Of a DNA stretch of 64,000 nt, positions 14,856 to 25,836 are shown piece by piece. The notes under the pieces were generated by a model. The model saw only the letters and a program-made list of their open reading frames with translations, did no database searches and had not been told where the DNA came from. The stretch's first letter is position 1, and the number at the start of each line of letters is the position of its first letter. The stretch is from assembly GCA_963850095.1 (NCBI GenBank), contig CAWKJX010000004.1, positions 186,001-250,000 on the forward strand, in the 5' to 3' direction. The DNA comes from Bog-473 sp963850095. GTDB taxonomy: Bacteria > Actinomycetota > Acidimicrobiia > Acidimicrobiales > RAAP-2. The translations under genes and the position numbers were made by a program.

Positions 14856-15707
14856 ATGACAGACAACGACGCAGGTCAGAGGGATTTGTCGGAGGTCGGG
14901 CGGGCCGCCCGGGACGCCCTGGGAGAGACCTGGGGCGGGCTGGCCGAGGTTTCCCACGCGCTGACCGAGACCGAGTGGGCGCGGCCCACCGAGTGCCCGG
15001 GCTGGGACGTCAAGGACCAGCTGTCGCACGTCATCGCGGTCGAGCGGACCATTCTGGGGGAGCCGGCGCCGGAGTGGGACGGGCCCCTGGGCGACCACGT
15101 GAAGAACGATTTCGCCCGCAGCAACGAGGCCTGGATCGCCGTGCGCCGCTCCCGGTCCGGCCCCGAGGTGCGGGCCGAGTTCGTCCAGGTGACCGGGCAG
15201 CGGCTGGCGGAACTGGACAAGCTCACCGGGGAGCAGTGGGAGGCCGTCGGCTGGAGCCCGGTCGGCCAGGTGCCCTAGGCCGAGTTCATGGAGGTGCGGG
15301 TCTTCGACTCCTGGGTGCACGAGCAGGACGTGCGCCGGGCCCTCGACCGGCCCGGGGGCAGCGGCAACCAGGCCTCGGCGCTGTCGCTCGACCGGGTGCA
15401 GGGCGCCATGGGCTTCGTGGTGGGCAAGCAGGCCGGCTGCGCGGACGGCACGGCGGTGCGCTTCGATGTGGCCGGCCCCGGTGACGACGGGCGCGCCTTC
15501 ACCGTGGCCGTCGCAGGCGGCCGGGCCCGGATCGTCGGCGACGACGTGGCGCCGACGGTCACCCTCTCGATGTCGAGCCTCGACTTCGTGCGCCTCGGTT
15601 GCGGCCGGGCCACGGCGGCACAGGTGGAGGCCGCCGCGGGGATCGGCGTCATGGGGGACGCGGCCGTCGCCGGGAAGGTGCTCGGTGCCATGAATTTCAT
15701 GTTCTGA
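14856..15707 (+). pseudogene. mycothiol-type DinB family protein (TIGR03083), interrupted by an in-frame stop
   Basis: The reading frame encodes a ~283-residue maleylpyruvate-isomerase-like/TIGR03083 protein: an N-terminal four-helix DinB domain with ECPGWDVKDQLSHV (metal histidine) and, after the break, FDSWVHEQDVRRALD with further histidine and acidic ligands, then an SCP2-like C-terminal domain. At 15276-15278 a TAG interrupts the frame at VP*AEFMEVRVFD, where homologues have an aromatic residue; one base change from TAC explains it. The two halves remain in the same frame. It is either a sequencing error or a recent nonsense mutation. Family members are predicted mycothiol-dependent enzymes. 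Confidence 0.8.
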
Positions 15708-15781
15708 ATCTCGTGTTCCTCCGCACGCACGGGGTGCCGTGCGGTGGTCACGGGGGTGACCGGTAGAGTGGTCGACTTCCG

Positions 15782-17155
15782 ATGCGTGCGACTGCCGAGC
15801 CAATGGAGGGGAACCTCGTCCGCCTGAGCGTGGAGATCGACGAGCCCGAGTTCGACCGCGCGCTCGGCGAGACCGTGCGCGCGCTGGCCAAGCAGGTGCG
15901 CGTGCCGGGCTTCCGCCCCGGCAAGGTGCCGCGCAAGGTGCTCGAGGCGCGCATGGGCGGTGCCGGCGCGTTGCGGGCGGAGGCGCTGCGCGAGTCGCTC
16001 CCCGACTTCTACGCCCAGGCCGTCGTCGACACCGAGCTGGACCCGATCGCCCGGCCGGAGATCGACATCACCTCCGGCGAGGACGCCGGCGCGGTGTCCT
16101 TCGACGCCGTGGTGCAGGTGCGCCCGCTCGTGGCCATTCCCGGCTACGACGGATTGTCGGTGACGTTGCCCGGCCTGACCGTGACCGACGACGAAATGCA
16201 GCGGCAGCTCGACCGCCTGCGCGAGAACGACGCGGAGCTCGAGGTGGTGGACCGCCCGGCCATCGACGGCGACCTGGTCACCATCGATCTGCACGGCAAC
16301 GACGCGTCGGGCGCCGAGGTGGTCGGCGTGGACGACTATCTCTACGAAGTGGGCACCGGGACGGTGGTGGCCGAGCTCGACAACGAGCTGCACGGCGCCA
16401 AGGCCGGCGCCATCCTCGCCTTCGACGCCGCCAACCCGGCCGAGCCCGACGAGCGGGTGGCGTTCCGCGTGCTCGTCAAGGAGGTCAAGGTGAAGCGCCT
16501 GCCGGAGGTGACCGACGAGTGGGCCTCCGAGAGCTCCGAATTCGACACCGTGTCGGAATTGCGGGCCGACATAGAGAAGCGGATCGGCCAGGTGAAGCTG
16601 ATCCAGAGCCAAATGGCGCTGCGCCAGAAGTCGATCGAGGCGCTGTCAGGGCTGGTGGACCAGGAGGCCGTGCCCGAGGTCCTGGTGGACGCCGAGGTGA
16701 ACGAGCGCCTGCACGACCTGCAGCACCGCCTGGAGGCTCAGAAGATGGGCCTGGCCGAGTACTTCCAGGCCACGGGCACGTCGCCCGACGACCTGCTGGC
16801 GTCCGTGCGGGTGGATGCCGAGGCCGCCGTCAGGGCCGACCTGGCGCTGCGGGCCCTGGTCGAGGCCGAGGAGGTCGCGCTCAGTGACGAGGAGCTCGAT
16901 GCCGAGATAGAAAGGATGGCCGAGCGCTTCGGGGCCACTCCCGACGAGCTGCGCCGGCAACTCGACACGAGCGGCCGGACGGGCGCGGTACGCTCGGAGC
17001 TACGGAAGAGCAAGGCGCTGGAGTGGCTGTTGGACCATGTTGCACTCTTCGACGAGGAGGGCAACCCGATGTCACGGGATGACCTGAAGGTCGATGCCTC
17101 GGAGGACGAGGAGGACCAGACGGTCGGCGCGGGTGAGGAGAGCGAGAGCGAGTGA
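15782..17155 (+). CDS. tig: trigger factor
   Basis: Ribosome-associated chaperone and peptidyl-prolyl isomerase, 457 residues. The N-terminal ribosome-binding domain carries the signature GFRPGKVP (about residues 43-50). A PPIase domain (DGDLVTIDLHG) and a long helical C-terminal substrate-binding region follow. The acidic C-terminal tail (DASEDEEDQT onwards) is common in actinobacterial homologues. It leads a tig-clpP-clpX cluster, a widely conserved order. TAGAGT lies 12 bases before the ATG. Its stop overlaps the GTG of clpP. Confidence 0.96.
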   Translation: MRATAEPMEGNLVRLSVEIDEPEFDRALGETVRALAKQVRVPGFRPGKVPRKVLEARMGGAGALRAEALRESLPDFYAQAVVDTELDPIARPEIDITSGEDAGAVSFDAVVQVRPLVAIPGYDGLSVTLPGLTVTDDEMQRQLDRLRENDAELEVVDRPAIDGDLVTIDLHGNDASGAEVVGVDDYLYEVGTGTVVAELDNELHGAKAGAILAFDAANPAEPDERVAFRVLVKEVKVKRLPEVTDEWASESSEFDTVSELRADIEKRIGQVKLIQSQMALRQKSIEALSGLVDQEAVPEVLVDAEVNERLHDLQHRLEAQKMGLAEYFQATGTSPDDLLASVRVDAEAAVRADLALRALVEAEEVALSDEELDAEIERMAERFGATPDELRRQLDTSGRTGAVRSELRKSKALEWLLDHVALFDEEGNPMSRDDLKVDASEDEEDQTVGAGEESESE

Positions 17156-17805
17156 GCATGCAGAGCCCGGGGGAACGGATGAAGGCGTACAACTATCTCG
17201 TCCCGACCGTCATCGAGTCGTCGAACCGCGGCGAGCGCGCCTACGACCTCTACTCACGTCTGCTGCGTGAGCGCATCATCTTCCTCGGCACCCCGGTGGA
17301 CGACGCCGTGGCCAACCTGACCTGCGCGCAAATGTTGTTCCTCGAGTCCGAGGAGCCCGACAAGGACATCCACCTCTACATCAACTCGCCCGGCGGGGAG
17401 ATCACGGCGCTCTTCGCCATTTACGACACGCTGAAGTTCATAAAGGCGGACGTGTCGACCTTCTGCTTCGGGCAGGCCGCCTCGGCCGCCGCCGTACTGC
17501 TGGCCGCCGGGGCCAAGGGCAAGCGGTTCGCCCTCCCGCACGCCCGCATTCTGCTGCATCAGCCCTGGGGCGGGGTCGAGGGCCAGGCGAGTGACATTGA
17601 GCTGCAGGCCAAGGAGATCCTCCGCATGCGTGACCTGCTCTCGGGGATGCTGGCCGAGGACACGGGCCAGACCCAGGAGAAGGTGGCCCAGGACACCGAC
17701 CGCGACTTCATCATGACGGCGGAGGAGGCGGTGACGTACGGCATAATCGACGAAGTGATCACGGCCCGCACGATCGCCCCGCTCGAGGCCATCGGCGCCG
17801 CGTAG
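17152..17805 (+). CDS. clpP: ATP-dependent Clp protease proteolytic subunit
   Basis: Serine peptidase subunit of the Clp protease. Catalytic residues are visible: Ser in FGQAASAAAV (near residue 111), His in HARILLHQP, and Asp in TDRDFIMTAEEA. INSPGGEITA is the conserved oxyanion-region strand. The GTG start overlaps the tig stop (GTGA); an ATG two codons later is equally plausible. ClpX follows after 29 bases, so the protease and its unfoldase are co-expressed. Many actinobacteria carry two clpP genes; only one is in this window. Confidence 0.96.
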   Translation: MSMQSPGERMKAYNYLVPTVIESSNRGERAYDLYSRLLRERIIFLGTPVDDAVANLTCAQMLFLESEEPDKDIHLYINSPGGEITALFAIYDTLKFIKADVSTFCFGQAASAAAVLLAAGAKGKRFALPHARILLHQPWGGVEGQASDIELQAKEILRMRDLLSGMLAEDTGQTQEKVAQDTDRDFIMTAEEAVTYGIIDEVITARTIAPLEAIGAA

Positions 17806-17834
17806 GACGCTGGGACGGGACGGGGAGCGAACGG

Positions 17835-19112
<1,278 letters not shown>

Positions 19113-19168
19113 CCCGGCCGGTCCCGACGCCCGAACCGCGGCCGGAACACCCAGCGGAGCCGTTCGCC

Positions 19169-20528
19169 GTGGACGATCCGACCCCGTTGCCCTTCGAGAG
19201 CCTGAGCGACGCGCTGTCCTGGCTCGACAGCCACATCGATTTCGAGTCGAACATGCCGCGCCGGCGCGCCGTGCCCACGCTCGAGCGCATGTGCGCGCTG
19301 ACCGCGCTGCTGGGCGAGCCGCAGGACTCCATCCCGTCGGTGCACGTCACGGGCACCAACGGCAAGGGGTCGACATCGGCCATGCTCACCGCGCTCTTCA
19401 TGGCCAAGGGGCTCAACGTCGGCACCTTCACCAGCCCCAACCTCCACACGCGTGGCCGAGCGCATTGCCCGCAACGGTGAGCCGATCGACGACGCCTCGT
19501 TCACGGAGGTCCTGACCGAGCTGGCGCTGCTGGAGTCGCTGCAGCCCGAGCGCCCGACGCGCTTCGAGCTGCTGACCGCGGCGGCGCTGTCGTGGTTCGC
19601 CACCGAGGCCGTCGACGCCATGGTGATCGAGGTCGGGCTGGGCGGGACGTGGGACTGCACGAACGTGGTGCACGGCGACGTGGCCGTGCTGACCAATGTG
19701 AGCTTCGACCACACCGACGTGCTCGGGCCGACGCTCGAGGGCATTGCGGCGGACAAGTCCGGGATCATGGAGCCCGGCCGCCGGGCCGTGGTGGGGGAAT
19801 TGGCCCCTGACCTGCTGAATATCGTCCTGGCCCACGCCGCCGAGGTGGGGGCCGGACCGGTCTGGGTGGCCGGGCGCGACTACGGCGTGGAGTCCAACCG
19901 GGTGGCGGTCGGGGGCCGCCTGGTCACGCTGTGGACACCCGGGGGTCGCTACGACGAGGTGCTCGTCCCACTGCACGGTGCGTACCAGGGGACGAACGCG
20001 GCCACCGCGCTGGCGGCGGCCGAGGCGTTCTTCGAAGAACCGCTGGCGCCCGAGGTGGTGGAAGAGGCGTTGGCCGCCGTGCGCGTGCCGGGCCGCCTCG
20101 AGGTACTCGGCCGACGCCCGCTGTTGCTGGTCGACGGCGCGCACAACGCCGCGGGCATGGCGACGTTGGGTGACGCGCTGCGCGACGAGTTCGAGGTCGA
20201 CGGGGCGACGGTGGCGGTGGTCGGCATGCTCTCGGGACGCGACCCCTCGGCCATGCTGTCGCCGTTGGCCTCCGCCGGTGTGGCGGCCGTCGTCGCCTGT
20301 GCGCCCGACTCGCCCCGCGCCATGCCGGTCGCCGCGGTGGCCGAGGCGGCGCGCGCGCTCGGACTGAACGTGCGCGTCGAACCCGACGTGCGCGACGCGC
20401 TTCGCCTGGCGCGCGGCATGGTCGACGCCGACGGGCTCGTCGTCGTCGCCGGCTCGCTCTACGTCGTCGGCGCGGCGCGGGCGGACGCGCTGGCGGCGGC
20501 CGTGCCGTGGGAGGAAGCCGGGCGCTGA
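19169..20528 (+). CDS. folC: folylpolyglutamate synthase/dihydrofolate synthase (frameshifted)
   Basis: Mur-ligase-family enzyme that adds glutamate to folates. The first part contains the ATP loop TGTNGKGSTSAML and ends TSPNLHT. The second part resumes AERIARNGEPIDDASF and carries FDHTDVLGPT, ADKSGIMEPG and VDGAHN. The switch is near 19447-19452, where CGTG probably lost a GT pair or gained one base. The product is otherwise full length (~450 residues), so I treat the break as an error rather than loss of an essential gene. The GTG start at 19169 follows GGAG eight bases upstream. It lies between clpX and ndk. Confidence 0.88.
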
Positions 20529-20564
20529 GCCCCCGCCCCGTCGGGACTCGGGGCGGCTGCGGTG

Positions 20565-20570
20565 TAGTGT
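20565..20570 (+). promoter_or_regulatory. candidate leaderless -10 element
   Basis: TAGTGT is seven bases before the GTG of ndk, with no Shine-Dalgarno motif between. Confidence 0.5.
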
Positions 20571-20577
20571 CCGCGTC

Positions 20578-20991
20578 GTGGACCGCACCCTGGTGATCGT
20601 GAAGCCCGACGGTGTCGAGCGTGGCCTGGCCGGCGAGGTGCTGGCGCGCCTGGAACGCAAGAAGCTTCGCCTGGTCGCGGCCGAGCTCCGGACCATCACC
20701 AAGGAGGTGGCCGAGACCCATTACGCCGAGCATGCCGAGAAGCCGTTCTTCAGCGACCTGGTGACGTTCATCACCCGGTCGTCGGCACTCCTCATGGTGA
20801 TCGAGGGGCCGAAGGACACCTTCGCCGTGGTGCGCCTCATGATGGGCGGCACCAACCCGGCCGAGGCGGCGCCCGGCACCATCCGCGGCGACCTGGCGAT
20901 CGAGACGACGGAGAACCTCGTGCACGGGTCGGACTCGCACGAGTCGGCGGCACGCGAGATCGCGCTGTTTTTCCCCGACCTGGCTCCGTAG
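20578..20991 (+). CDS. ndk: nucleoside diphosphate kinase
   Basis: A 137-residue enzyme that transfers phosphate between nucleoside di- and triphosphates. It begins RTLVIVKPDGVERG, has the substrate-binding GTIRGD, and the active-site histidine in NLVHGSDS near residue 117. Length and motifs match the family fully. The GTG start is preceded by TAGTGT at seven bases. It follows folC, a common neighbour in actinobacteria. The 172-base gap to mreB shows no gene. Confidence 0.97.
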   Translation: MDRTLVIVKPDGVERGLAGEVLARLERKKLRLVAAELRTITKEVAETHYAEHAEKPFFSDLVTFITRSSALLMVIEGPKDTFAVVRLMMGGTNPAEAAPGTIRGDLAIETTENLVHGSDSHESAAREIALFFPDLAP

Positions 20992-21163
20992 TACCGCCGC
21001 CGCCTGCAGGCGGGCGCCCTACAGGTGCACAAAATTGCTGCTGGAGTGCGTGCACGCCCGTGTCCGCCTTGTGATGGGTGCCGCCTTCCCGTAGCCTGTG
21101 GACGAACCAACGGGCCGCCGGCGTCGCCGGAGCCCACAGGACCCCCACGGTGGAGAATGACTT

Positions 21164-22195
21164 ATGGCTGAAAACCGCCTTTCCCTCCTTGGCCGTGATA
21201 TGGCCGTGGATCTCGGGACAGCGAACACCCTCGTCTACGTACGAGGCCGCGGCATCGTCCTGAACGAGCCGTCCGTGGTGGCGGTCGACATCAAGGACGG
21301 CCGTCCGCTGGCGGTGGGCGCCGAGGCAAAACGCATGATCGGCCGCACGCCGTCGAACATCCAGGCCATCCGCCCGCTCAAGGACGGCGTCATCGCCGAC
21401 TTCGAAATCTGCGAGAAGATGCTGCGCTACTTCATCCACCGGGTGCACCAGCGCCGCTTCGCCAAGCCGCGCATGGTCATCTGCGTGCCTTCGGGCATCA
21501 CGGGTGTGGAGCGACGCGCCGTCATGGAGGCGGCCGAGTACGCCGGGGCGCGGCGCGCCTACATCATTGAGGAGCCCATGGCCGCCGCCATCGGGGCCGG
21601 CCTGCCGGTGCACGAGCCGACGGGGAACATGGTGGTCGACATCGGGGGCGGCACGACCGAGGTGGCCGTCATTTCGCTCGGTGGCATTGTGACGAGCCAG
21701 TCCGTGCGCATCGGCGGCGACGAGCTCGACGACGCCATTGTGTCCTTCGTGAAGAAAGAGTTCAGCCTGGCTCTCGGTGAACGCACGGCGGAAGAGATAA
21801 AGATCACGCTCGGTTCTGCGTATCCGCTCGAGCAGGAGCTGCACGCGGAAATCCGTGGCCGCGACCTCGTGAGCGGTCTGCCCAAGACCATCGTCGTCTC
21901 CACCGAGGAGATCCGCCGCTCCATTGAAGAACCGGTGTCGGCCATCATCGACGCAGTGAAGGTCACGCTGGACCGCACGCCGCCCGAGCTGGCAGCCGAC
22001 ATCATGGAGCAGGGGATCGTGCTGACCGGGGGCGGGGCGCTGCTGCACGGGCTCGAGTCCCGGCTCCAGCACGAGACGGGCATGCCGATCGTCGTGGCCC
22101 GGGACCCGCTGAACTGCGTCGCCGTAGGCAGTGGCCAGTGCCTGGAGGAGTTCGAAGCGCTGAAGCGGGTGCTGATCACCACCTCCTCGCGCTGA
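21164..22195 (+). CDS. mreB: rod-shape-determining protein MreB
   Basis: Bacterial actin that positions the elongation machinery, 343 residues, the usual size. The phosphate-1 loop region DMAVDLGTANTLVYVRG is at the N-terminus, phosphate-2 VVDIGGGTTEVAVISLGG near residue 158, and the adenosine motif VLTGGGALLHGLE near 285. The ATG follows GGAGAATG. It heads the mreB-mreC-mreD-mrdA cell-elongation cluster. The presence of mreB suggests an elongated cell, unlike apically growing actinobacteria that lack or repurpose it. Confidence 0.97.
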   Translation: MAENRLSLLGRDMAVDLGTANTLVYVRGRGIVLNEPSVVAVDIKDGRPLAVGAEAKRMIGRTPSNIQAIRPLKDGVIADFEICEKMLRYFIHRVHQRRFAKPRMVICVPSGITGVERRAVMEAAEYAGARRAYIIEEPMAAAIGAGLPVHEPTGNMVVDIGGGTTEVAVISLGGIVTSQSVRIGGDELDDAIVSFVKKEFSLALGERTAEEIKITLGSAYPLEQELHAEIRGRDLVSGLPKTIVVSTEEIRRSIEEPVSAIIDAVKVTLDRTPPELAADIMEQGIVLTGGGALLHGLESRLQHETGMPIVVARDPLNCVAVGSGQCLEEFEALKRVLITTSSR

Positions 22196-22208
22196 CGGTC
22201 TCCCCTGG

Positions 22209-23039
22209 GTGGCTCGGACCAGGCGTTCGCGCCGCACCTGGACGGTCGTCGTCCTCGTCATCGTCTCCCTGTCGCTGATCTCGCTCGACCTGAACGGGCG
22301 GACGCACAGCCTGACCTCGGGCATCAAATCGGTGGCCAACGACGTCTACGCCCCGTTGCGCCAGGGGATCGCGGACATCATCAACCCCATCGGCCACTTC
22401 TTCGCCGGTGCCTTCGACTACGGGTCCGTGCAGGCGCAGAACGAGCAGCTCGAGAAGACCATTGGGCAGTTGCGGGCCAACCAGGCCGAACGCGGCTTCG
22501 AGCAGGCGCAGCTGCGCCAGCTCATGGCGCTCGAGAACCTGCCCTTCCTGCAGTCGCTGACGACGGTGCCGGCCCAGACGGTGGACCTGAACCTGTCGAA
22601 CTTCACCGCCACCATCACGTTGAACAAGGGACGGTCGGACGGGGTCGACGTCGGGTACCCGGTGGTCGGCGCCGGCGGGCTGGTGGGTCAGGTCATCCAG
22701 TCCTTCCACCACACCTGCGTGGTGCAGCTGATCACCGACGGCCAGTCCAAGGTCGGCGTGACGTTCGGCAGCCAGCAGACCGGCATCGTCGACGGGCAGG
22801 GGCCGGGGAACGACATGACGCTCGACCTGGTGCCCCCGCACACGCCGGTGCAGAAGGGCGAAATCATGTACACGAGCGGCCTACAGGCCGCGTCGTTCCC
22901 GCCCGGCATCCCGGTGGCCACCGTGGAGTCGTTCCACAACGAGGCCGGAGCGAGCCAGGAATCCATCACCGTCGACCCGGCGGCCAACCTGGACGAGTTG
23001 GCCTACGTCGACGTCGTGCAGTGGGAGCCGCCCACATGA
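22209..23039 (+). CDS. mreC: rod-shape-determining protein MreC
   Basis: Bitopic membrane protein of the elongasome, 276 residues. Arginine-rich cytoplasmic start (ARTRRSRRTW), one membrane helix (VVVLVIVSLSLISL), a coiled-coil stretch around residues 75-105, then beta-domains with VGYPVVGAGGLVGQV and VQLITDGQSKVGV. It scaffolds MreB, MreD and PBP2. The GTG start lies 13 bases after mreB. Its stop overlaps the mreD start (ATGA). Confidence 0.94.
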   Translation: MARTRRSRRTWTVVVLVIVSLSLISLDLNGRTHSLTSGIKSVANDVYAPLRQGIADIINPIGHFFAGAFDYGSVQAQNEQLEKTIGQLRANQAERGFEQAQLRQLMALENLPFLQSLTTVPAQTVDLNLSNFTATITLNKGRSDGVDVGYPVVGAGGLVGQVIQSFHHTCVVQLITDGQSKVGVTFGSQQTGIVDGQGPGNDMTLDLVPPHTPVQKGEIMYTSGLQAASFPPGIPVATVESFHNEAGASQESITVDPAANLDELAYVDVVQWEPPT

Positions 23040-23572
23040 CCGGCCGGTCCATCCTCCGCGTGGCTTTCGTGATCTTCGTCGTCCTGATGGTGCAGCAGAC
23101 CGTCATGGTGGCGTTGCGCGTCGGCGGCTACCACCCGGACCTGCTGTGGCTCCTGCCCATCACCGCCGCGTTGCTCGACGGGCCGGAGACGGGCGCCATC
23201 GTCGGGTTCTGGTCCGGGCTCGCCTTCGACCTGACGTTGCCCACGCCCTTCGGCCTGTCCGCCCTGGTGGGGTGCCTCCTCGGCTACGCCGTGGGCGCCC
23301 TGACCCAGGCGGTCGACCCCCGGGCGGCCTGGCTCAAGCCGGTGGCCGCGCTCGTCGGGAGCGTGGGAGCGGACATGCTGTTCGCCGTGCTCGGCGCGAT
23401 CCTCGGACAGCAACAGATGGTGCAGGTGGACTTCTTGACCCTCTTCGCGGTGGTCGGCGTGGCCAGCCTGGTCTGCGTCCTCCCCGTCAACCGGCTCATG
23501 CGGTGGGCCCTGGCCGGGGAGAACCACCGCGGCTCGCTCGTCACGGCCCAGGCCGACAGCAGGCTCTGGTGA
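23036..23572 (+). CDS. mreD: rod-shape-determining protein MreD
   Basis: A 178-residue polytopic membrane protein with about five helices. The ATG at 23036 overlaps the mreC stop and fits better than an in-frame start five codons upstream. Sequence conservation in this family is low; the assignment rests on hydropathy (VAFVIFVVLMVQQTVMV first helix, later FGLSALVGCLLGYAVGAL) and on position between mreC and PBP2. Its stop overlaps the GTG of mrdA (GTGA). Confidence 0.88.
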   Translation: MTGRSILRVAFVIFVVLMVQQTVMVALRVGGYHPDLLWLLPITAALLDGPETGAIVGFWSGLAFDLTLPTPFGLSALVGCLLGYAVGALTQAVDPRAAWLKPVAALVGSVGADMLFAVLGAILGQQQMVQVDFLTLFAVVGVASLVCVLPVNRLMRWALAGENHRGSLVTAQADSRLW

Positions 23573-25806
23573 AGAGGACACTCCGCCACCCCATCCGCGG
23601 CGACCGCCTCCACCCCAAGCCTTCGAACCGCCCGGCGCGGGGCGCCTCCTGGCGCACCGACGCCCGCCAGCCGCGCATGCGGCCGCGCAAGTCGGTCAAC
23701 GTGGCCTCCATCGTCGGTTCGCCCGAAGAGGAGGAGTCGCGGCCCAACCTGCGCCTGCGCGTGGTCGGGGTCGTCGTGCTCGTCCTCTTCGCGGTGCTGA
23801 TCCTGCGGTTGTGGACGCTGCAGGTCATCGACGGCAAGACCTACGCCGCCGCGGTGACGCGCAACCAGGTGCGGGTGGTGAGCATCCAAGCCCCGCGCGG
23901 CGAGATCGTCGACCGCAGCGGCACCGTGCTGGTGTCGAACACCCCGCAGCAGGAGATCCTGCTGTCGCGGGAAGAGGCGGCCCAGAACCCGGGCATCATC
24001 GGGATGGTGGCCGCGCTGGTCGGCGAAACGCCGAAACAGGTGCAGACGGCGGTCAACAACGTGCAGTACAGCCCCTACGAGCCCGTGCCCGTGGCGAGCG
24101 GCGTCTCGGTGTCCACGGTGCAGTACCTGCAGACGCACCAGGCCCAGTACCCCGGCGTCAGCGTGCAGACGGTGACGCAACGCACCTACCCCCAGGGGGG
24201 GACGACGGCCACGCAGGTCCTGGGCTACGTGGGTCAGATCACCTCCTCCTTCCTGGCCGCCAACCCGAACCAGGGCTACACCCAGGGGAGCCAGATCGGC
24301 CTGGCCGGCGTCGAGGCGCAGTACGAGCCCTACCTGCGGGGGGTGGACGGGCGCCAGGCCCTCTCGGTGAACGCCGGCGGCAACGTGGTGGGCACGCTCA
24401 GCACGACGGCGCCGCAGATCGGCGACACCCTGGTCCTCAACATCGACTCCGACCTCCAGCAGCAGGTCCAGGCCGATCTCCAGAACCAGATCCTGACCGA
24501 CCGGCACACGCTCGACACCGTGGACAACCGGATCCCGCCCGCGCCCAACGGTGCCGTCGTGGTCATGGACCCCCAGACCGGCCAGGTCCTGGCGCTGGCC
24601 TCCTACCCGAGCTACGACCTGGACGAGTGGGTGGGCGGAATCTCCTCGGCCAATTACGCCGCGCTCGCGGCCAGCGGGGCCGAGAACGACAATGCCATCG
24701 AGGGCCTCTACACGCCGGGGTCGACGTTCAAGCTCGTGACGGCCACCGCCGCCCTGCAGGACGGGCTCATCAGTCCCACCACGCCCTACGTCGACACCGG
24801 CAGCTTCAAAATCCCGGGCTGCCCGGCGCCCGGGGTCAACAACGACACCGGGTGCATCCTCCACGACGACCCGGGCGACAGCGGTGGCACCTACGACGTG
24901 TCGACGGCGCTGACGGCGTCGAGCGACTCGTTCTTCTACAACCTCGGTGCCACGTTCTGGGACGACCGGACCCAGTACGGCGACACCCCTATTCAGAACG
25001 AGGGCACGGACTACGGCGAGGGGACGATCACCGGCATCGACCTGCCGGGCGAGGCGCAGGGTCGCGTCGACGGCTACCTGACCCGGGCCAAGCTGCACGC
25101 CGAGGCGCCCAAGGGCTTTCCCAACCCGCCGTCGTGGTTCACCGGCGACAACGTCGAGATGGCGTTCGGGCAGGGCGAGACCGTGCTCACCCCGATTGAG
25201 CAGGCGGTGTCGTATTCGACCTTCGCCAACTGGTCGGCCACCACCCAGACCGGCACCCGCTACGCACCGCAGGTGGCCTCCGAAATCGTCGACCCGACCA
25301 CCGGCAAGGTGGTCAAGAAGATCGCGCCGCGGGTGACGGGCCACGTCACCATTTCGGCGGCCAACTACGCCGCCATGCTGGCCGGCTTCGAGGGTGTGGT
25401 GTCGAGCCGGGCGGGCACGGCATACGCCGACTTTCAGGGCTTCCCCACCTCGTGGAACCTGGCCGGCAAGACGGGCACCGCCTCGAACGCCGCCGGCCTC
25501 GAACCCAACAGCTGGTTCGTCGCCTTCGGCCCCAACCCGAACCCGCAGTACCTGGTGCTGGCCGTCATCGACCAGGGTGGCTACGGCGCCGCCGCCGCGG
25601 CACCGCTGGTGCGCAACATCTTCGACTACCTCCTGACCAACCCGATCACCCCGGTGAAGACCCCGACCCCGTCGGCCCCGCCGAGCGTGACCGCGCCGGC
25701 CTCCAACGCGCCCTTCGGCGCGCCCACCACCACGACGACGACCACACCGGGCCAGCACCCGGCCACAGCGCCCACGACCACGACGACGGCTGTGCCGGGC
25801 GGTTGA
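23569..25806 (+). CDS. mrdA: penicillin-binding protein 2 (elongation transpeptidase)
   Basis: Class B transpeptidase of the elongasome, 745 residues. A long basic cytoplasmic tail precedes a membrane helix near residues 62-85. The PBP-dimer region follows with APRGEIVDRSGTVL. The transpeptidase motifs are SxxK in TPGSTFKLV, SxD in ASSDSFFYNLG, and KTG in LAGKTGTAS. SxD in place of SxN is normal for PBP2. The C-terminus is a Thr/Pro-rich tail of about 60 residues. The GTG start at 23569 overlaps the mreD stop. The partner glycosyltransferase RodA is not in this window. Confidence 0.94.
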   Translation: MKRTLRHPIRGDRLHPKPSNRPARGASWRTDARQPRMRPRKSVNVASIVGSPEEEESRPNLRLRVVGVVVLVLFAVLILRLWTLQVIDGKTYAAAVTRNQVRVVSIQAPRGEIVDRSGTVLVSNTPQQEILLSREEAAQNPGIIGMVAALVGETPKQVQTAVNNVQYSPYEPVPVASGVSVSTVQYLQTHQAQYPGVSVQTVTQRTYPQGGTTATQVLGYVGQITSSFLAANPNQGYTQGSQIGLAGVEAQYEPYLRGVDGRQALSVNAGGNVVGTLSTTAPQIGDTLVLNIDSDLQQQVQADLQNQILTDRHTLDTVDNRIPPAPNGAVVVMDPQTGQVLALASYPSYDLDEWVGGISSANYAALAASGAENDNAIEGLYTPGSTFKLVTATAALQDGLISPTTPYVDTGSFKIPGCPAPGVNNDTGCILHDDPGDSGGTYDVSTALTASSDSFFYNLGATFWDDRTQYGDTPIQNEGTDYGEGTITGIDLPGEAQGRVDGYLTRAKLHAEAPKGFPNPPSWFTGDNVEMAFGQGETVLTPIEQAVSYSTFANWSATTQTGTRYAPQVASEIVDPTTGKVVKKIAPRVTGHVTISAANYAAMLAGFEGVVSSRAGTAYADFQGFPTSWNLAGKTGTASNAAGLEPNSWFVAFGPNPNPQYLVLAVIDQGGYGAAAAAPLVRNIFDYLLTNPITPVKTPTPSAPPSVTAPASNAPFGAPTTTTTTTPGQHPATAPTTTTTAVPGG

Positions 25807-25821
25807 GCGCCGTCCAGGTCG

Positions 25822-25827
25822 TAGGGT
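25822..25827 (+). promoter_or_regulatory. candidate leaderless or short-leader -10 element
   Basis: TAGGGT is nine bases before the ATG of the TIGR03960 radical-SAM gene, after the end of the mre-mrdA cluster. Confidence 0.4.
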
Positions 25828-25836
25828 TGGGGGGCC

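Noticed and set aside
12877..14859. A 660-codon plus-strand frame opposite the amidohydrolase.
   Set aside because: Shadow of a gene with metal-binding motifs in the right order; no domain in the antisense product.
24901..24960. Loss of the SxN motif in PBP2 (it reads SSD).
   Set aside because: SxD at this position is normal for PBP2-type enzymes, so it is not a defect.
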